From Thermomicrobiales bacterium (lineage in GTDB: Bacteria; Chloroflexota; Limnocylindria; Limnocylindrales; CSP1-4): 8,690 bases of DNA. Under the pieces are notes generated by a model. The model did not search any database. It was not told the DNA's origin and saw only the letters and a program-made list of their open reading frames with translations. The position numbers were made by a program, and so were the translations under genes. The stretch is from assembly GCA_004525275.1 (NCBI GenBank), contig SPCO01000048.1, positions 1-8,690 on the forward strand. The letters are read 5' to 3'. Below are positions 1 through 5,366 of this stretch, piece by piece (positions within the stretch are counted from its first letter, which is position 1; every line of letters starts with the position of its first letter).

Positions 1-12
1 CCCATCGCTGGC

Positions 13-471
13 TCAGTCGGCGGGGACCGACTCCAACCGACGTTTGAGGGCTTCGATGTCCAGCGAGGCCGCCCGGCGAGCCTGCGGCGCGACCATCGAT
101 TCGAACATCCGGTAGCGCAGTGGTAGACCCAGTCGCAGCGACCAGTGCAGGCTCGTTGCCAGGTCCTCGGCGGCGACCCTGGCATTGATCTCGATCGTCA
201 CGCCGTCCTTGTCCTTGCCGCCCAACCCGAGCGCCATGTCCGGCTCGAGGAGGGTCACCCGCCCGTCGAGGATGGTCGATCGACCCGCGACGGTCTGGCT
301 GATCCGCAGGGCAGACCCGACCGCCAATGGCGCGATCGGATCGAGTCGCTCGACTCGCACGATCCCGGATGCGATGAGCCACTCCGGATACCGGTCGACA
401 TCGATCAGCGCGGCGAAGACGGTGGTCGGCGGTCGCCCGATCCGCGTCGAGACCTCGACGGTGACACTCAC
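13..471 (-). CDS. SRPBCC (polyketide cyclase/START-like) family protein
   Basis: A 152-residue protein with the form of a single SRPBCC domain. The N-terminus is a beta strand (VTVEVSTRI) followed by the family's typical 'PPTTVFAALIDVDRYPEWL' helix-and-Trp region at about residues 14-32, then alternating beta strands and a long C-terminal helix (about 127-148) that would close the hydrophobic ligand pocket. Family members bind lipids or other hydrophobic ligands, or act as cyclases; the ligand here cannot be told from sequence. No signal peptide or membrane segment is seen, so it is probably cytosolic. It starts with GTG, whose last two bases overlap the TGA of the upstream oxidoreductase gene (GTGA, 4-nt overlap), implying translational coupling. 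It is the last complete gene of the minus-strand run. Domain family is fairly sure, function unknown. Confidence 0.85.
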   Translation of the reverse strand: MSVTVEVSTRIGRPPTTVFAALIDVDRYPEWLIASGIVRVERLDPIAPLAVGSALRISQTVAGRSTILDGRVTLLEPDMALGLGGKDKDGVTIEINARVAAEDLATSLHWSLRLGLPLRYRMFESMVAPQARRAASLDIEALKRRLESVPAD

Positions 472-824
472 GCGAGCTCGCCCGCCACGGGCCGGAGACG
501 GAAGGAAGGACCGCTGCCCAGCGACTCGGCCGGCGTCCCATAACGGAGGATGAGTTCGCGGATCGCCCGGGCATGATCAGCCGGCGGCAACTCCTCGGCG
601 ACGGCATCGAACGATCGCTCCCCGACCGTCACGTGGCAGCCCGGATCGGCCAACAGGTTTCGGGCCCAGGCCGTCGTCCCCGACGCGGCGGCCACGAACA
701 ACGCGGCATCGGCCTCAGTGGTCTCCATCACGAAACCGACGGTCACGACCCGCGCCTGACCGGTCTGCGCCCCGCGCGCCACGATCCTGACGAAGCGTCC
801 CGACCTGACGAGCTCGTCTTCCAT
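468..824 (-). CDS. DDN-type nitroreductase/deazaflavin-dependent oxidoreductase family protein
   Basis: A 118-residue split-barrel flavin/F420-type protein. It has the 'ARGAQTGQARVVTVGF' segment (about residues 16-31), matching the family's 'tTGRkSGqpR..pl' strand turn, then 'LFVAAASGTTAWARNLLADP' (42-61), matching the W-x-x-N-L-x-A-x-P motif, then 'HVTVGERSFDAVAEEL' (64-79). Characterised relatives (M. tuberculosis Ddn and the PF04075 group) use F420H2 to reduce quinones or nitro compounds. Whether this one uses F420, FMN or haem cannot be decided from sequence. An open frame continues upstream into guaB3 coding sequence, but the ATG at 824 is preferred: it has a GAGGA ribosome site 7 nt upstream, and the residues before it look like antisense translation. 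It lies 43 nt after guaB3, and its stop overlaps the SRPBCC start by 4 nt. Confidence 0.8.
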   Translation of the reverse strand: MEDELVRSGRFVRIVARGAQTGQARVVTVGFVMETTEADAALFVAAASGTTAWARNLLADPGCHVTVGERSFDAVAEELPPADHARAIRELILRYGTPAESLGSGPSFRLRPVAGELA

Positions 825-831
825 CGACGCG

Positions 832-836
832 TCCTC
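832..836 (-). promoter_or_regulatory. Ribosome binding site (GAGGA) deciding the start of the DDN-type gene
   Basis: GAGGA on the minus strand lies 7 nt before the ATG at 824-822. It supports this start over the in-frame upstream codons that run into guaB3. Confidence 0.55.
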
Positions 837-867
837 GAGCACGGTGTTCGACCGCAGCGCCAGATGG

Positions 868-2064
868 TCAGCCGTTCCGTTGCCAGGACTTGCCCTCGGT
901 CTGGGTGGATGGCGCATAGACCATCTCGACCCGCTGCATGTCGCGCACCGTTCGAGCGCCGAGGGCGGCCATCGATTGACGAAGGGCACCGATGAGGTTT
1001 TCCGAGCCGTCGGTGACATGAGCCGGGCCAAACAGGATCCGCTCCAGGGTGCCCACCGTCCCGACCTTGATGCGAGTGCCGCGAGGCAGCGTCGGCGAGG
1101 GTGCGGCCATCCCCCAGTTCATTCCTCGGCCAGGAGCCTCCTCGGCGCGCGCCAACGGCGAACCGATCATGAGCGCATCGGCCCCCGCCGCGATGGCCTT
1201 GGCCAGCTCGCCCCCTCGGCGCATCCCTCCATCGGCCACGACGGGAACATACCGACCCGTCTCCGCGAGGAAGGCATCCCGGGCGGCCGCTACGTCGCTG
1301 ATGGCCGTCACCTGAGGGATGCCGATGCCCAGGACCTCCCTGGTCGTGCACGCCGCGCCCGGCCCGACGCCGACGAACACGGCCGCGGCCCCCTGTTCCA
1401 TCAATGCGAACGCAGCCTCGGCGTTGGTCGTGTTGCCGACCGCCACGGGGATCGGCATCTGGCGTCCGAACTCCGCGAGCGATAGGGGGTCGTACTCGCT
1501 GGCGATGTGACGGGCCGAGGAGACCTGGCTTTGGACAAGGAACAGATCCGCTCCGTGGTCCGCGCAGTAGAGCCCGAACCGTCGCGCTGCGGCTGGCGTC
1601 GCGGCGACAGCGACGGGCGAGCCGGCGGCGCGGATCTCGGCAAGACGTCGGGCGATGAGATCCTCGCGGACGGGCGCCTGGTAGGCCTCGAACAGCAGGT
1701 CCTGGACCTCGTCTGTCGGCGCGTTCGCGATCCGTTCGAGGATGGCGTCGGGTTCCTCATACCGGGTCTGGACGCCCTCTAGATTCATGACAGCCAGCCC
1801 ACCCAACCGGGCGAGCGTGCCGGCAAACGCCGGGTCGACGACCGCATCCATGGCTGAGGCGAGGATGGGGATCGCGAGGTCGATCCCCGCGAACGACTGC
1901 TCGAAATCCACGTCGGTCGGCTCGATGGTATCGATCCCGGGCGCGAGGGAAACATCCTCGAATCCGTAGGTCGGACGGATCGTGTCAACCTTCGAATGGA
2001 AGACGCGGCGCTGCGCCGCGGTCGCGATCCCCGAATCCATTGACCCTGCCGTTCGGTCGATCAC
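868..2064 (-). CDS. guaB3: GuaB3 family IMP dehydrogenase-related protein (possible GMP reductase)
   Basis: A 398-residue TIM-barrel protein of the IMPDH/GMP reductase superfamily without the CBS (Bateman) pair, so about 100 residues shorter than classical IMPDH. Visible landmarks: 'YGFEDVSLAPG' at 33-43, 'ILASAMDAVVDP' at 67-78, the catalytic loop 'GVGPGAACTTRE' at 232-243 with Cys239 as the expected nucleophile, the phosphate-binding stretch 'VADGGMRRGGELAKAI' at 276-291 followed by 'GADALMIGSP', and 'PRGTRIKVGTVGTLERILFGPA' at 327-348. The sequence closely resembles cyanobacterial GuaB3, reported to act as an NADPH-dependent GMP reductase (GMP to IMP and ammonia); actinobacterial GuaB3 proteins as I recall them lack the Cys. 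The GTG start at 2064 has an AGGAGG site 5 nt away; an ATG at 2040 would make it 8 residues shorter. It lies 20 nt after the NUDIX gene. Confidence 0.92.
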   Translation of the reverse strand: MIDRTAGSMDSGIATAAQRRVFHSKVDTIRPTYGFEDVSLAPGIDTIEPTDVDFEQSFAGIDLAIPILASAMDAVVDPAFAGTLARLGGLAVMNLEGVQTRYEEPDAILERIANAPTDEVQDLLFEAYQAPVREDLIARRLAEIRAAGSPVAVAATPAAARRFGLYCADHGADLFLVQSQVSSARHIASEYDPLSLAEFGRQMPIPVAVGNTTNAEAAFALMEQGAAAVFVGVGPGAACTTREVLGIGIPQVTAISDVAAARDAFLAETGRYVPVVADGGMRRGGELAKAIAAGADALMIGSPLARAEEAPGRGMNWGMAAPSPTLPRGTRIKVGTVGTLERILFGPAHVTDGSENLIGALRQSMAALGARTVRDMQRVEMVYAPSTQTEGKSWQRNG

Positions 2065-2069
2065 GATGC

Positions 2070-2075
2070 CCTCCT
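2070..2075 (-). promoter_or_regulatory. Strong ribosome binding site (AGGAGG) for guaB3
   Basis: AGGAGG on the minus strand, 5 nt before the GTG at 2064. It is the best Shine-Dalgarno match in the window. It decides the GTG start over the ATG at 2040, whose upstream sequence only offers AGGG. Confidence 0.7.
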
Positions 2076-2084
2076 GCGCCGAGT

Positions 2085-2621
2085 CTACCAGCGCGTCAGC
2101 TTCGGTGACCGATGGTCCGATTCGGCCCGGTCGCCGTCGAGTGTCAGCTCGAACCAGGCGGCACGTTCGGGCTCGGACAGGTCGTCGCGGATCCGCTCGA
2201 CCGCGGTCCGATAGCCCGGCCAGATGACCTGCTGATGCGCTTCGTCCAGGTCATGCCAGCGCAGATCATCGTGCTCGGCGGACAGATGGGGTTCGGCATT
2301 CGGCCGGAGTCGAACGGCGAAGACGGCGGCGGTGACGATCGCGTCGTAGGTGGGCTCATGGAACTGGTTGACCAGATCAAGGTCATAGAACGCCTCGATG
2401 TCGGCAGGCCCAAAGCCGGTCTCCTCGGTGAGCTCCCGCAGGGCCGCCGCCGCGACTCGCTCGCCCGGCTCGAGCGAGCCGGAGACGCATTGCCAGAGTC
2501 CCGGGAGGATCCGCCCGGGCGAGCGCCGGATCAGCAGGATCTCCGGCCGGTCGACACCGCGTGCCGTGGTCGGGACGCGGAACATCCAGCAATCGACGAT
2601 ATCCGGTCGGAAGGGGGTCAT
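2085..2621 (-). CDS. NUDIX hydrolase, dATP/dihydroneopterin-triphosphate pyrophosphatase-like
   Basis: A 178-residue protein with a complete Nudix box at residues 48-70: G48, E54, R62-E63, E66-E67, G69-F70, matching Gx5Ex7REUxEExGU, so the metal-binding glutamates are intact. Before it, 'EILLIRRSP....LPGLWQCVSGSLEPGE' is the usual strand and substrate-loop pattern, and 'LSAEHDDLRWHDLDEA' near the C-terminus resembles the NudB-like subgroup. The likely reaction is hydrolysis of a nucleoside or pterin polyphosphate to monophosphate plus pyrophosphate; substrate is not predictable. The ATG at 2621 overlaps the TGA of the upstream DinB-like gene (ATGA, 4 nt) and has no Shine-Dalgarno site of its own, so translation is probably coupled. 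The open frame upstream of this ATG lies antisense-like inside the DinB-like gene and is not taken as coding. Confidence 0.9.
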   Translation of the reverse strand: MTPFRPDIVDCWMFRVPTTARGVDRPEILLIRRSPGRILPGLWQCVSGSLEPGERVAAAALRELTEETGFGPADIEAFYDLDLVNQFHEPTYDAIVTAAVFAVRLRPNAEPHLSAEHDDLRWHDLDEAHQQVIWPGYRTAVERIRDDLSEPERAAWFELTLDGDRAESDHRSPKLTRW

Positions 2622-3214
2622 GACAGGGCCGTGGAGGTGTGGTCGAGGGTGTGCAGTTGCTCGAGGTGCATCAGATCGTGGACACCGGCGAAGACCAGCC
2701 ACTCCCCGCAGCGGAGGTGGCCGACGAGGGGGTGCTCGAGCGGACAGGGGTCGGTCTCGTGCCCGGCCACGGTCCGCGCCGATCGATCGATCAAACGCTG
2801 GCTTTGGGCGATCTTGCGAATGAGCATCGCCCGATCGGCATCTGGTGGGCCGGGGACACCCGGCACGACCGCCGGAGCACTGCCCGGCCATCGTCCGGAG
2901 GCGGCCAGGGAGGCGGCCAGGCACAGGCCGGCCCGAGCCTCGCAGTCATGTCCGATCGCCTGGGCGACATTCCAGTCGTCCTCACCGCCGGGCAACCTGA
3001 GGACTTCCTCGGAGGCATCCTGCACGAACGAGGTGAGCGCGTCGGTCAAGGCCGCAAGTTGCGCCGCGACGCTCATGGCCGAGCCGTCGCCCGCCCGTCG
3101 CCGGACTTCTCGCCGAACACTGATGAACCGACCGGTGCCCACGCCCCGCCATGCCGCCACGATATCGGGTGCGCCGGGTTCGAGACTGTCGACCCAGGTC
3201 GCCGTCAGGGTCAC
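2618..3214 (-). CDS. DinB-like metal-dependent four-helix-bundle protein
   Basis: The conserved part is a DinB/YfiT-like four-helix bundle. 'MSVAAQLAALTDALTSFVQD' opens helix 1, 'DDWNVAQAIGHDCEA' holds the first metal His, and 'CGEWLVFAGVHDLMHLEQLHTL' holds the other two. Counted from the ATG at 3076 these are His43, His133 and His137. Characterised relatives bind a divalent metal and include thiol-dependent transferases; the role here is unknown. The start is uncertain. The ATG at 3076 gives 152 residues exactly covering the domain but has no ribosome site and leaves a 134-nt gap. The GTG at 3214 gives 198 residues, overlaps the darA stop as GTGA like other junctions in this operon, and the extra 46 codons have G/C-rich third positions. 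I give the longer form with the shorter as a real alternative. Its stop overlaps the NUDIX start. Confidence 0.75.
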   Translation of the reverse strand: MTLTATWVDSLEPGAPDIVAAWRGVGTGRFISVRREVRRRAGDGSAMSVAAQLAALTDALTSFVQDASEEVLRLPGGEDDWNVAQAIGHDCEARAGLCLAASLAASGRWPGSAPAVVPGVPGPPDADRAMLIRKIAQSQRLIDRSARTVAGHETDPCPLEHPLVGHLRCGEWLVFAGVHDLMHLEQLHTLDHTSTALS

Positions 3215-3540
3215 AGGCGCTCGAAGCGCTCGACGGGCATGACGAAGACCGTCGCCCCGCCGACCTCGACCTCGAGCGGATAGGGCATGAAGAATTCGCC
3301 CGGCTCCATGATCGGCGGCATCGGATTCACGACCTGGGTCCGTGACGTGCAATTGGTGCGGACGATGCCCATGACCTCGTCGACGTCCCCATCTTCGACG
3401 CCGAGGATGATCGTCGCGTTGGACTGCTTGAGAAACCCACCCGAACTTTGCATACGGGTCGCTCGGAATTCCTTGTCGAGCAGCGCGTTGACGAGGACGC
3501 CTGCGTCCTCGCTGTGAACGATGGCGACAACAAGTTTCAC
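3211..3540 (-). CDS. darA: Cyclic-di-AMP receptor DarA/PstA (YaaQ family)
   Basis: A 109-residue PII-like protein of exactly the length of B. subtilis DarA (YaaQ). Visible family landmarks are 'KLVVAIVHSEDAG' at 2-14, 'FRATR' at 25-29, 'GGFLKQSNAT' at 34-43, 'GVEDGDVDEV' at 47-56 and the hallmark 'PYPLEVEVGGATVFVMPVERF' region at 86-106. Arg26, Thr28, Phe36, Asn41 and Phe99 match positions that contact c-di-AMP in the S. aureus PstA structure as I recall it. The protein should form a cytosolic trimer and sense c-di-AMP; its output target is unknown in any organism. The GTG at 3540 is the only start fitting the family N-terminus. There is no Shine-Dalgarno site, but a promoter ends 6 nt upstream, so the mRNA is probably leaderless. 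It is first in the minus-strand operon and its stop overlaps a possible GTG start of the next gene. Confidence 0.93.
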   Translation of the reverse strand: MKLVVAIVHSEDAGVLVNALLDKEFRATRMQSSGGFLKQSNATIILGVEDGDVDEVMGIVRTNCTSRTQVVNPMPPIMEPGEFFMPYPLEVEVGGATVFVMPVERFERL

Positions 3541-3542
3541 GC

Positions 3543-3560
3543 GCGGAGTATCGACTCCGC
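3543..3560. promoter_or_regulatory. Perfect 7-4-7 palindrome over the darA -10 box (candidate operator)
   Basis: GCGGAGT-ATCG-ACTCCGC on the plus strand, with both 7-nt arms fully complementary. It encloses the whole -10 hexamer of the proposed darA promoter, so a protein bound here would block polymerase. If transcription starts at the GTG, the palindrome lies outside the mRNA and would act as DNA, not as an RNA hairpin. The palindrome is seen; a regulator binding it is inference. Confidence 0.45.
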
Positions 3561-3576
3561 AGGCGACCGGGGTCAA
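3547..3576 (-). promoter_or_regulatory. Promoter of the darA operon (leaderless)
   Basis: On the minus strand, TTGACC (3576-3571) and GATACT (3552-3547) are separated by 18 nt, matching 5 of 6 and 4 of 6 bases of the housekeeping consensus. The -10 box ends 6 nt before the GTG of darA, which puts the expected transcription start at or next to the start codon. It overlaps the region that must also carry the promoter of the divergent cyclase gene. Confidence 0.55.
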
Positions 3577-3586
3577 CGTCGAGGTG

Positions 3587-3616
3587 TACGATGCGACTTC
3601 CCACCTGCCGCAGGAG
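3587..3616 (+). promoter_or_regulatory. Candidate -10 box and ribosome site of the GAF-GGDEF gene
   Basis: TACGAT (3587-3592) matches 4 of 6 bases of the -10 consensus; no good -35 is seen. AGGAG at 3612-3616 lies 6 nt before the GTG at 3623. This ribosome site decides the start: an ATG at 3521 in the same frame would lie inside the opposite-strand darA gene and has no such signal. The ribosome site is convincing, the promoter less so. Confidence 0.5.
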
Positions 3617-3622
3617 TCATCC

Positions 3623-4642
3623 GTGTCGACCGATCGACGATCCAGCGATCCGCGCCTGGCCATTACCGCGGCCATCGACTCACTCGCGACGGGCGAGGAT
3701 CTCGACTCGATCCTCCTTGGCATCCTCGCCGCCGCCGTTACTGCCGTTCAACCGACGTTCGGCGCGATCATCGTGGCCGACCCCGACCGTCAAGGTCTCC
3801 AGGTCGCAGCCTCGCACGGCATGGACGATGCGGCGATCAGCCGTCTTGGTGACGAACTCGCGGATCCAGCCCATCCGTTCGCCTCCGCCGCGAACATGCG
3901 CGAGGTGACCTTCGACCGGGCGTCCATGACGCCGGACGGCAGCTCCTTCGTCGGGGCCTACCTGCCACTGGTCGTGACCAGCGGCGGCGTCCACGCGGCG
4001 GTCGGATCGATCGGTTTCGGGTGGCCGTCACCGCGCGGACTCGACGATCCGGAGCGCCAGACGCTGACAGCCCTCGCGTCGCTGGCCGCCATCGCCGTCG
4101 ATCGGGCCCGGCTGGCGTCGACCGCCGCCGAGCGCTCCGAGTGGTTCGAGCGGATGGCCCACACGGACCCATTGACGGGGCTCGCCAACGAACGGACCGT
4201 CGGGCGGATCCTTGAAACTGAGCTCGCCCGCGCCAGTCGTCAGGGCGGTGAGGTCTCGCTCGCGATGTTCGATATCGATGATTTTCAGGCGACCAACCAG
4301 GAAGGTGGCCATGAAGCGGGCGATGACGTCCTGCGACGCGTGGCCGCCGTGCTCTCGGAGTCGGTCCGCCTCATCGACACGGTCGGTCGGATCGGTGGTG
4401 ACGAGTTCGTCCTGATCGCGCCCGGCGCGGCTGGGATGGTGGTCGCCCAGCGGGTCCTCGATGGCATCGCCGCCCTGCCCGATGTGGCTGGGCGACCGAT
4501 CACCGTATCGGCGGGAGTGGCCCGCTTCCCAGGCGACGGCGCCGACGCCCAGGCGTTGATCGCCGCCGCGACCGAGGGACTGGAGCGAGCCCGAGGCGAT
4601 GGACGAGGAACGGTCGCTTCTGCGTTGGAGCCGAGCGTCTAG
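3623..4642 (+). CDS. GAF-GGDEF diguanylate cyclase
   Basis: A 339-residue cytosolic protein with no membrane segment. Residues about 10-165 form a GAF-like sensor ('LDSILLGILAAAVTAVQPTF', 'VADPDRQGLQVAASHG', 'YLPLVVTSGGVHAAVGSIGFG'). A helix at about 158-180 leads into a GGDEF domain starting 'AHTDPLTGLANE'. The catalytic motif GGDEF is intact at 258-262, as are the metal Asp region 'FDIDDF' (216-221) and guanine-contact residues Asn225 and Asp234. An inhibitory-site RxxD (Arg249-Asp252) lies exactly five residues before GGDEF, so product inhibition is likely. It should make c-di-GMP from two GTP. Oddities: the usual 'FKxxND' reads 'FQATNQ', losing the Lys and the Asp next to the guanine-contact Asn. 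The gene is divergent from darA and convergent with tmk, sharing its stop bases. The GAF ligand is unknown. Confidence 0.93.
   Translation: MSTDRRSSDPRLAITAAIDSLATGEDLDSILLGILAAAVTAVQPTFGAIIVADPDRQGLQVAASHGMDDAAISRLGDELADPAHPFASAANMREVTFDRASMTPDGSSFVGAYLPLVVTSGGVHAAVGSIGFGWPSPRGLDDPERQTLTALASLAAIAVDRARLASTAAERSEWFERMAHTDPLTGLANERTVGRILETELARASRQGGEVSLAMFDIDDFQATNQEGGHEAGDDVLRRVAAVLSESVRLIDTVGRIGGDEFVLIAPGAAGMVVAQRVLDGIAALPDVAGRPITVSAGVARFPGDGADAQALIAAATEGLERARGDGRGTVASALEPSV
4639..4642. other. Shared CTAG: overlapping stop codons of two convergent genes
   Basis: The plus-strand cyclase stop TAG is 4640-4642 and the minus-strand tmk stop TAG is 4641-4639, so one palindromic CTAG ends both genes. 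No terminator hairpin with a T-run is seen between or just beyond them. Confidence 0.9.
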
Positions 4643-5286
4643 CCGATCAGCCGGTCAAGGGCGGCTGCAGCTGCGGCTGCGACCTGCTCGGCCGGTTCGC
4701 TCGCATCGACAACCACGAAGCGATCGGGTTCGCTTTCAGCAAGATCGAGAAAGCCGGCGCGGACTCGGCGGTGGAACGCCAGGTCAAACTCCGCCTCGAA
4801 GCGGGTCACCTCCTCCGGCGCCTTGCGAGCCAACCCGTCCTCGATCGGCAGGTCGAGCAGGATGGTCAGGTCGGGCCGCAAGCCGTCCGTGGCGGCTCGT
4901 TCCAGATCTCGAAGCTGGGCGAGCGGGATCCCCGCTCCATATCCTTGGTAGGCCAGGGTCGAGTCGGCGAAGCGGACGCACAGGATGGTTTGTCCGACAG
5001 CCAGCGCCGGGCGGATGACCTCGCTGACGAGTTGGCGACGAGCGGCGCTGAAGAGCAGCGCGTCGGTCAGCGGGTCCGTAGTGGCGTCGGCATCGGTCCG
5101 GGCGAGGATCACCTCGCGAATGCGTTCGCCTAGCCAGGTCCCGCCTGGCTCGCGGGTCAGGTGAACGTCCAGACCGGACCGCTCAAGGTGCCTCGCCAGG
5201 GCGACCGCCTGGGTCGTCTTGCCGGCCCCCTCCGGTCCTTCGATGGTGATGAACCAGCCGTGGGTCGGAGTCCGGAGACGGGTCAC
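4639..5286 (-). CDS. tmk: Thymidylate kinase (dTMP kinase)
   Basis: A 215-residue P-loop kinase that phosphorylates dTMP to dTDP in DNA precursor synthesis. The P-loop 'GPEGAGKT' is at 17-24, the family motif 'TREPGGT' at 44-50, 'DSTLAYQGYGAG' at 108-119, and the 'LLDLPIEDGLARK' strand with the lid region at 143-155. Length is normal for bacterial Tmk. One oddity: the conserved DR(Y/F) motif before 'ADSTLAYQGYG' reads V-R-F, so the usual Asp is Val104 (codon GTC at 4977-4975, one base away from GAC). The start is the GTG at 5286, the only start fitting 'GWFITIEGPEGAGKT'. There is no Shine-Dalgarno site, but a -10-like TACACT ends 6 nt upstream, suggesting a leaderless mRNA. The C-terminus ends in an alanine-rich helix. 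Confidence 0.94.
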   Translation of the reverse strand: MTRLRTPTHGWFITIEGPEGAGKTTQAVALARHLERSGLDVHLTREPGGTWLGERIREVILARTDADATTDPLTDALLFSAARRQLVSEVIRPALAVGQTILCVRFADSTLAYQGYGAGIPLAQLRDLERAATDGLRPDLTILLDLPIEDGLARKAPEEVTRFEAEFDLAFHRRVRAGFLDLAESEPDRFVVVDASEPAEQVAAAAAAALDRLIG

Positions 5287-5292
5287 TGGCCG

Positions 5293-5298
5293 AGTGTA
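5293..5298 (-). promoter_or_regulatory. Candidate -10 box of tmk (leaderless)
   Basis: TACACT on the minus strand matches 4 of 6 bases of the -10 consensus and ends exactly 6 nt before the GTG start, the same spacing as at darA. The -35 at 17-nt spacing (TTCGCC) is poor. Confidence 0.4.
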
Positions 5299-5348
5299 TC
5301 CGACCGTGGCGTGGCGGCGAACACCAGACGGGCCCGACGGCCGTCATC

Positions 5349-5357
5349 TGGTACGCT
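5349..5357 (+). promoter_or_regulatory. Candidate extended -10 promoter of tldD-tldE
   Basis: TG-G-TACGCT is an extended -10 pattern (TGn plus a 4 of 6 match) ending 9 nt before the ATG at 5367. This would leave almost no leader, consistent with the absence of a Shine-Dalgarno site before tldD. No -35 is recognisable, which extended -10 promoters can tolerate. Confidence 0.4.
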
Positions 5358-5366
5358 CCGCCGCGC

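Noticed and set aside
1..12. Possible start (ATG on the minus strand at 5-3) of a further gene running out of the window
   Set aside because: It would fit the operon spacing (7 nt after the SRPBCC stop), but only one codon and two bases are visible, so nothing supports it.
2112..3242. Long open plus-strand frame antisense to the NUDIX, DinB-like and part of the darA genes
   Set aside because: It is composed of antisense of three recognisable genes, has no family features and has no ribosome site. It is explained by GC-rich codon use.
3521..3622. N-terminal extension of the GAF-GGDEF protein from the ATG at 3521
   Set aside because: It would overlap the darA start on the other strand and its promoter, and has no ribosome site. 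The GTG at 3623 has AGGAG at 6 nt.
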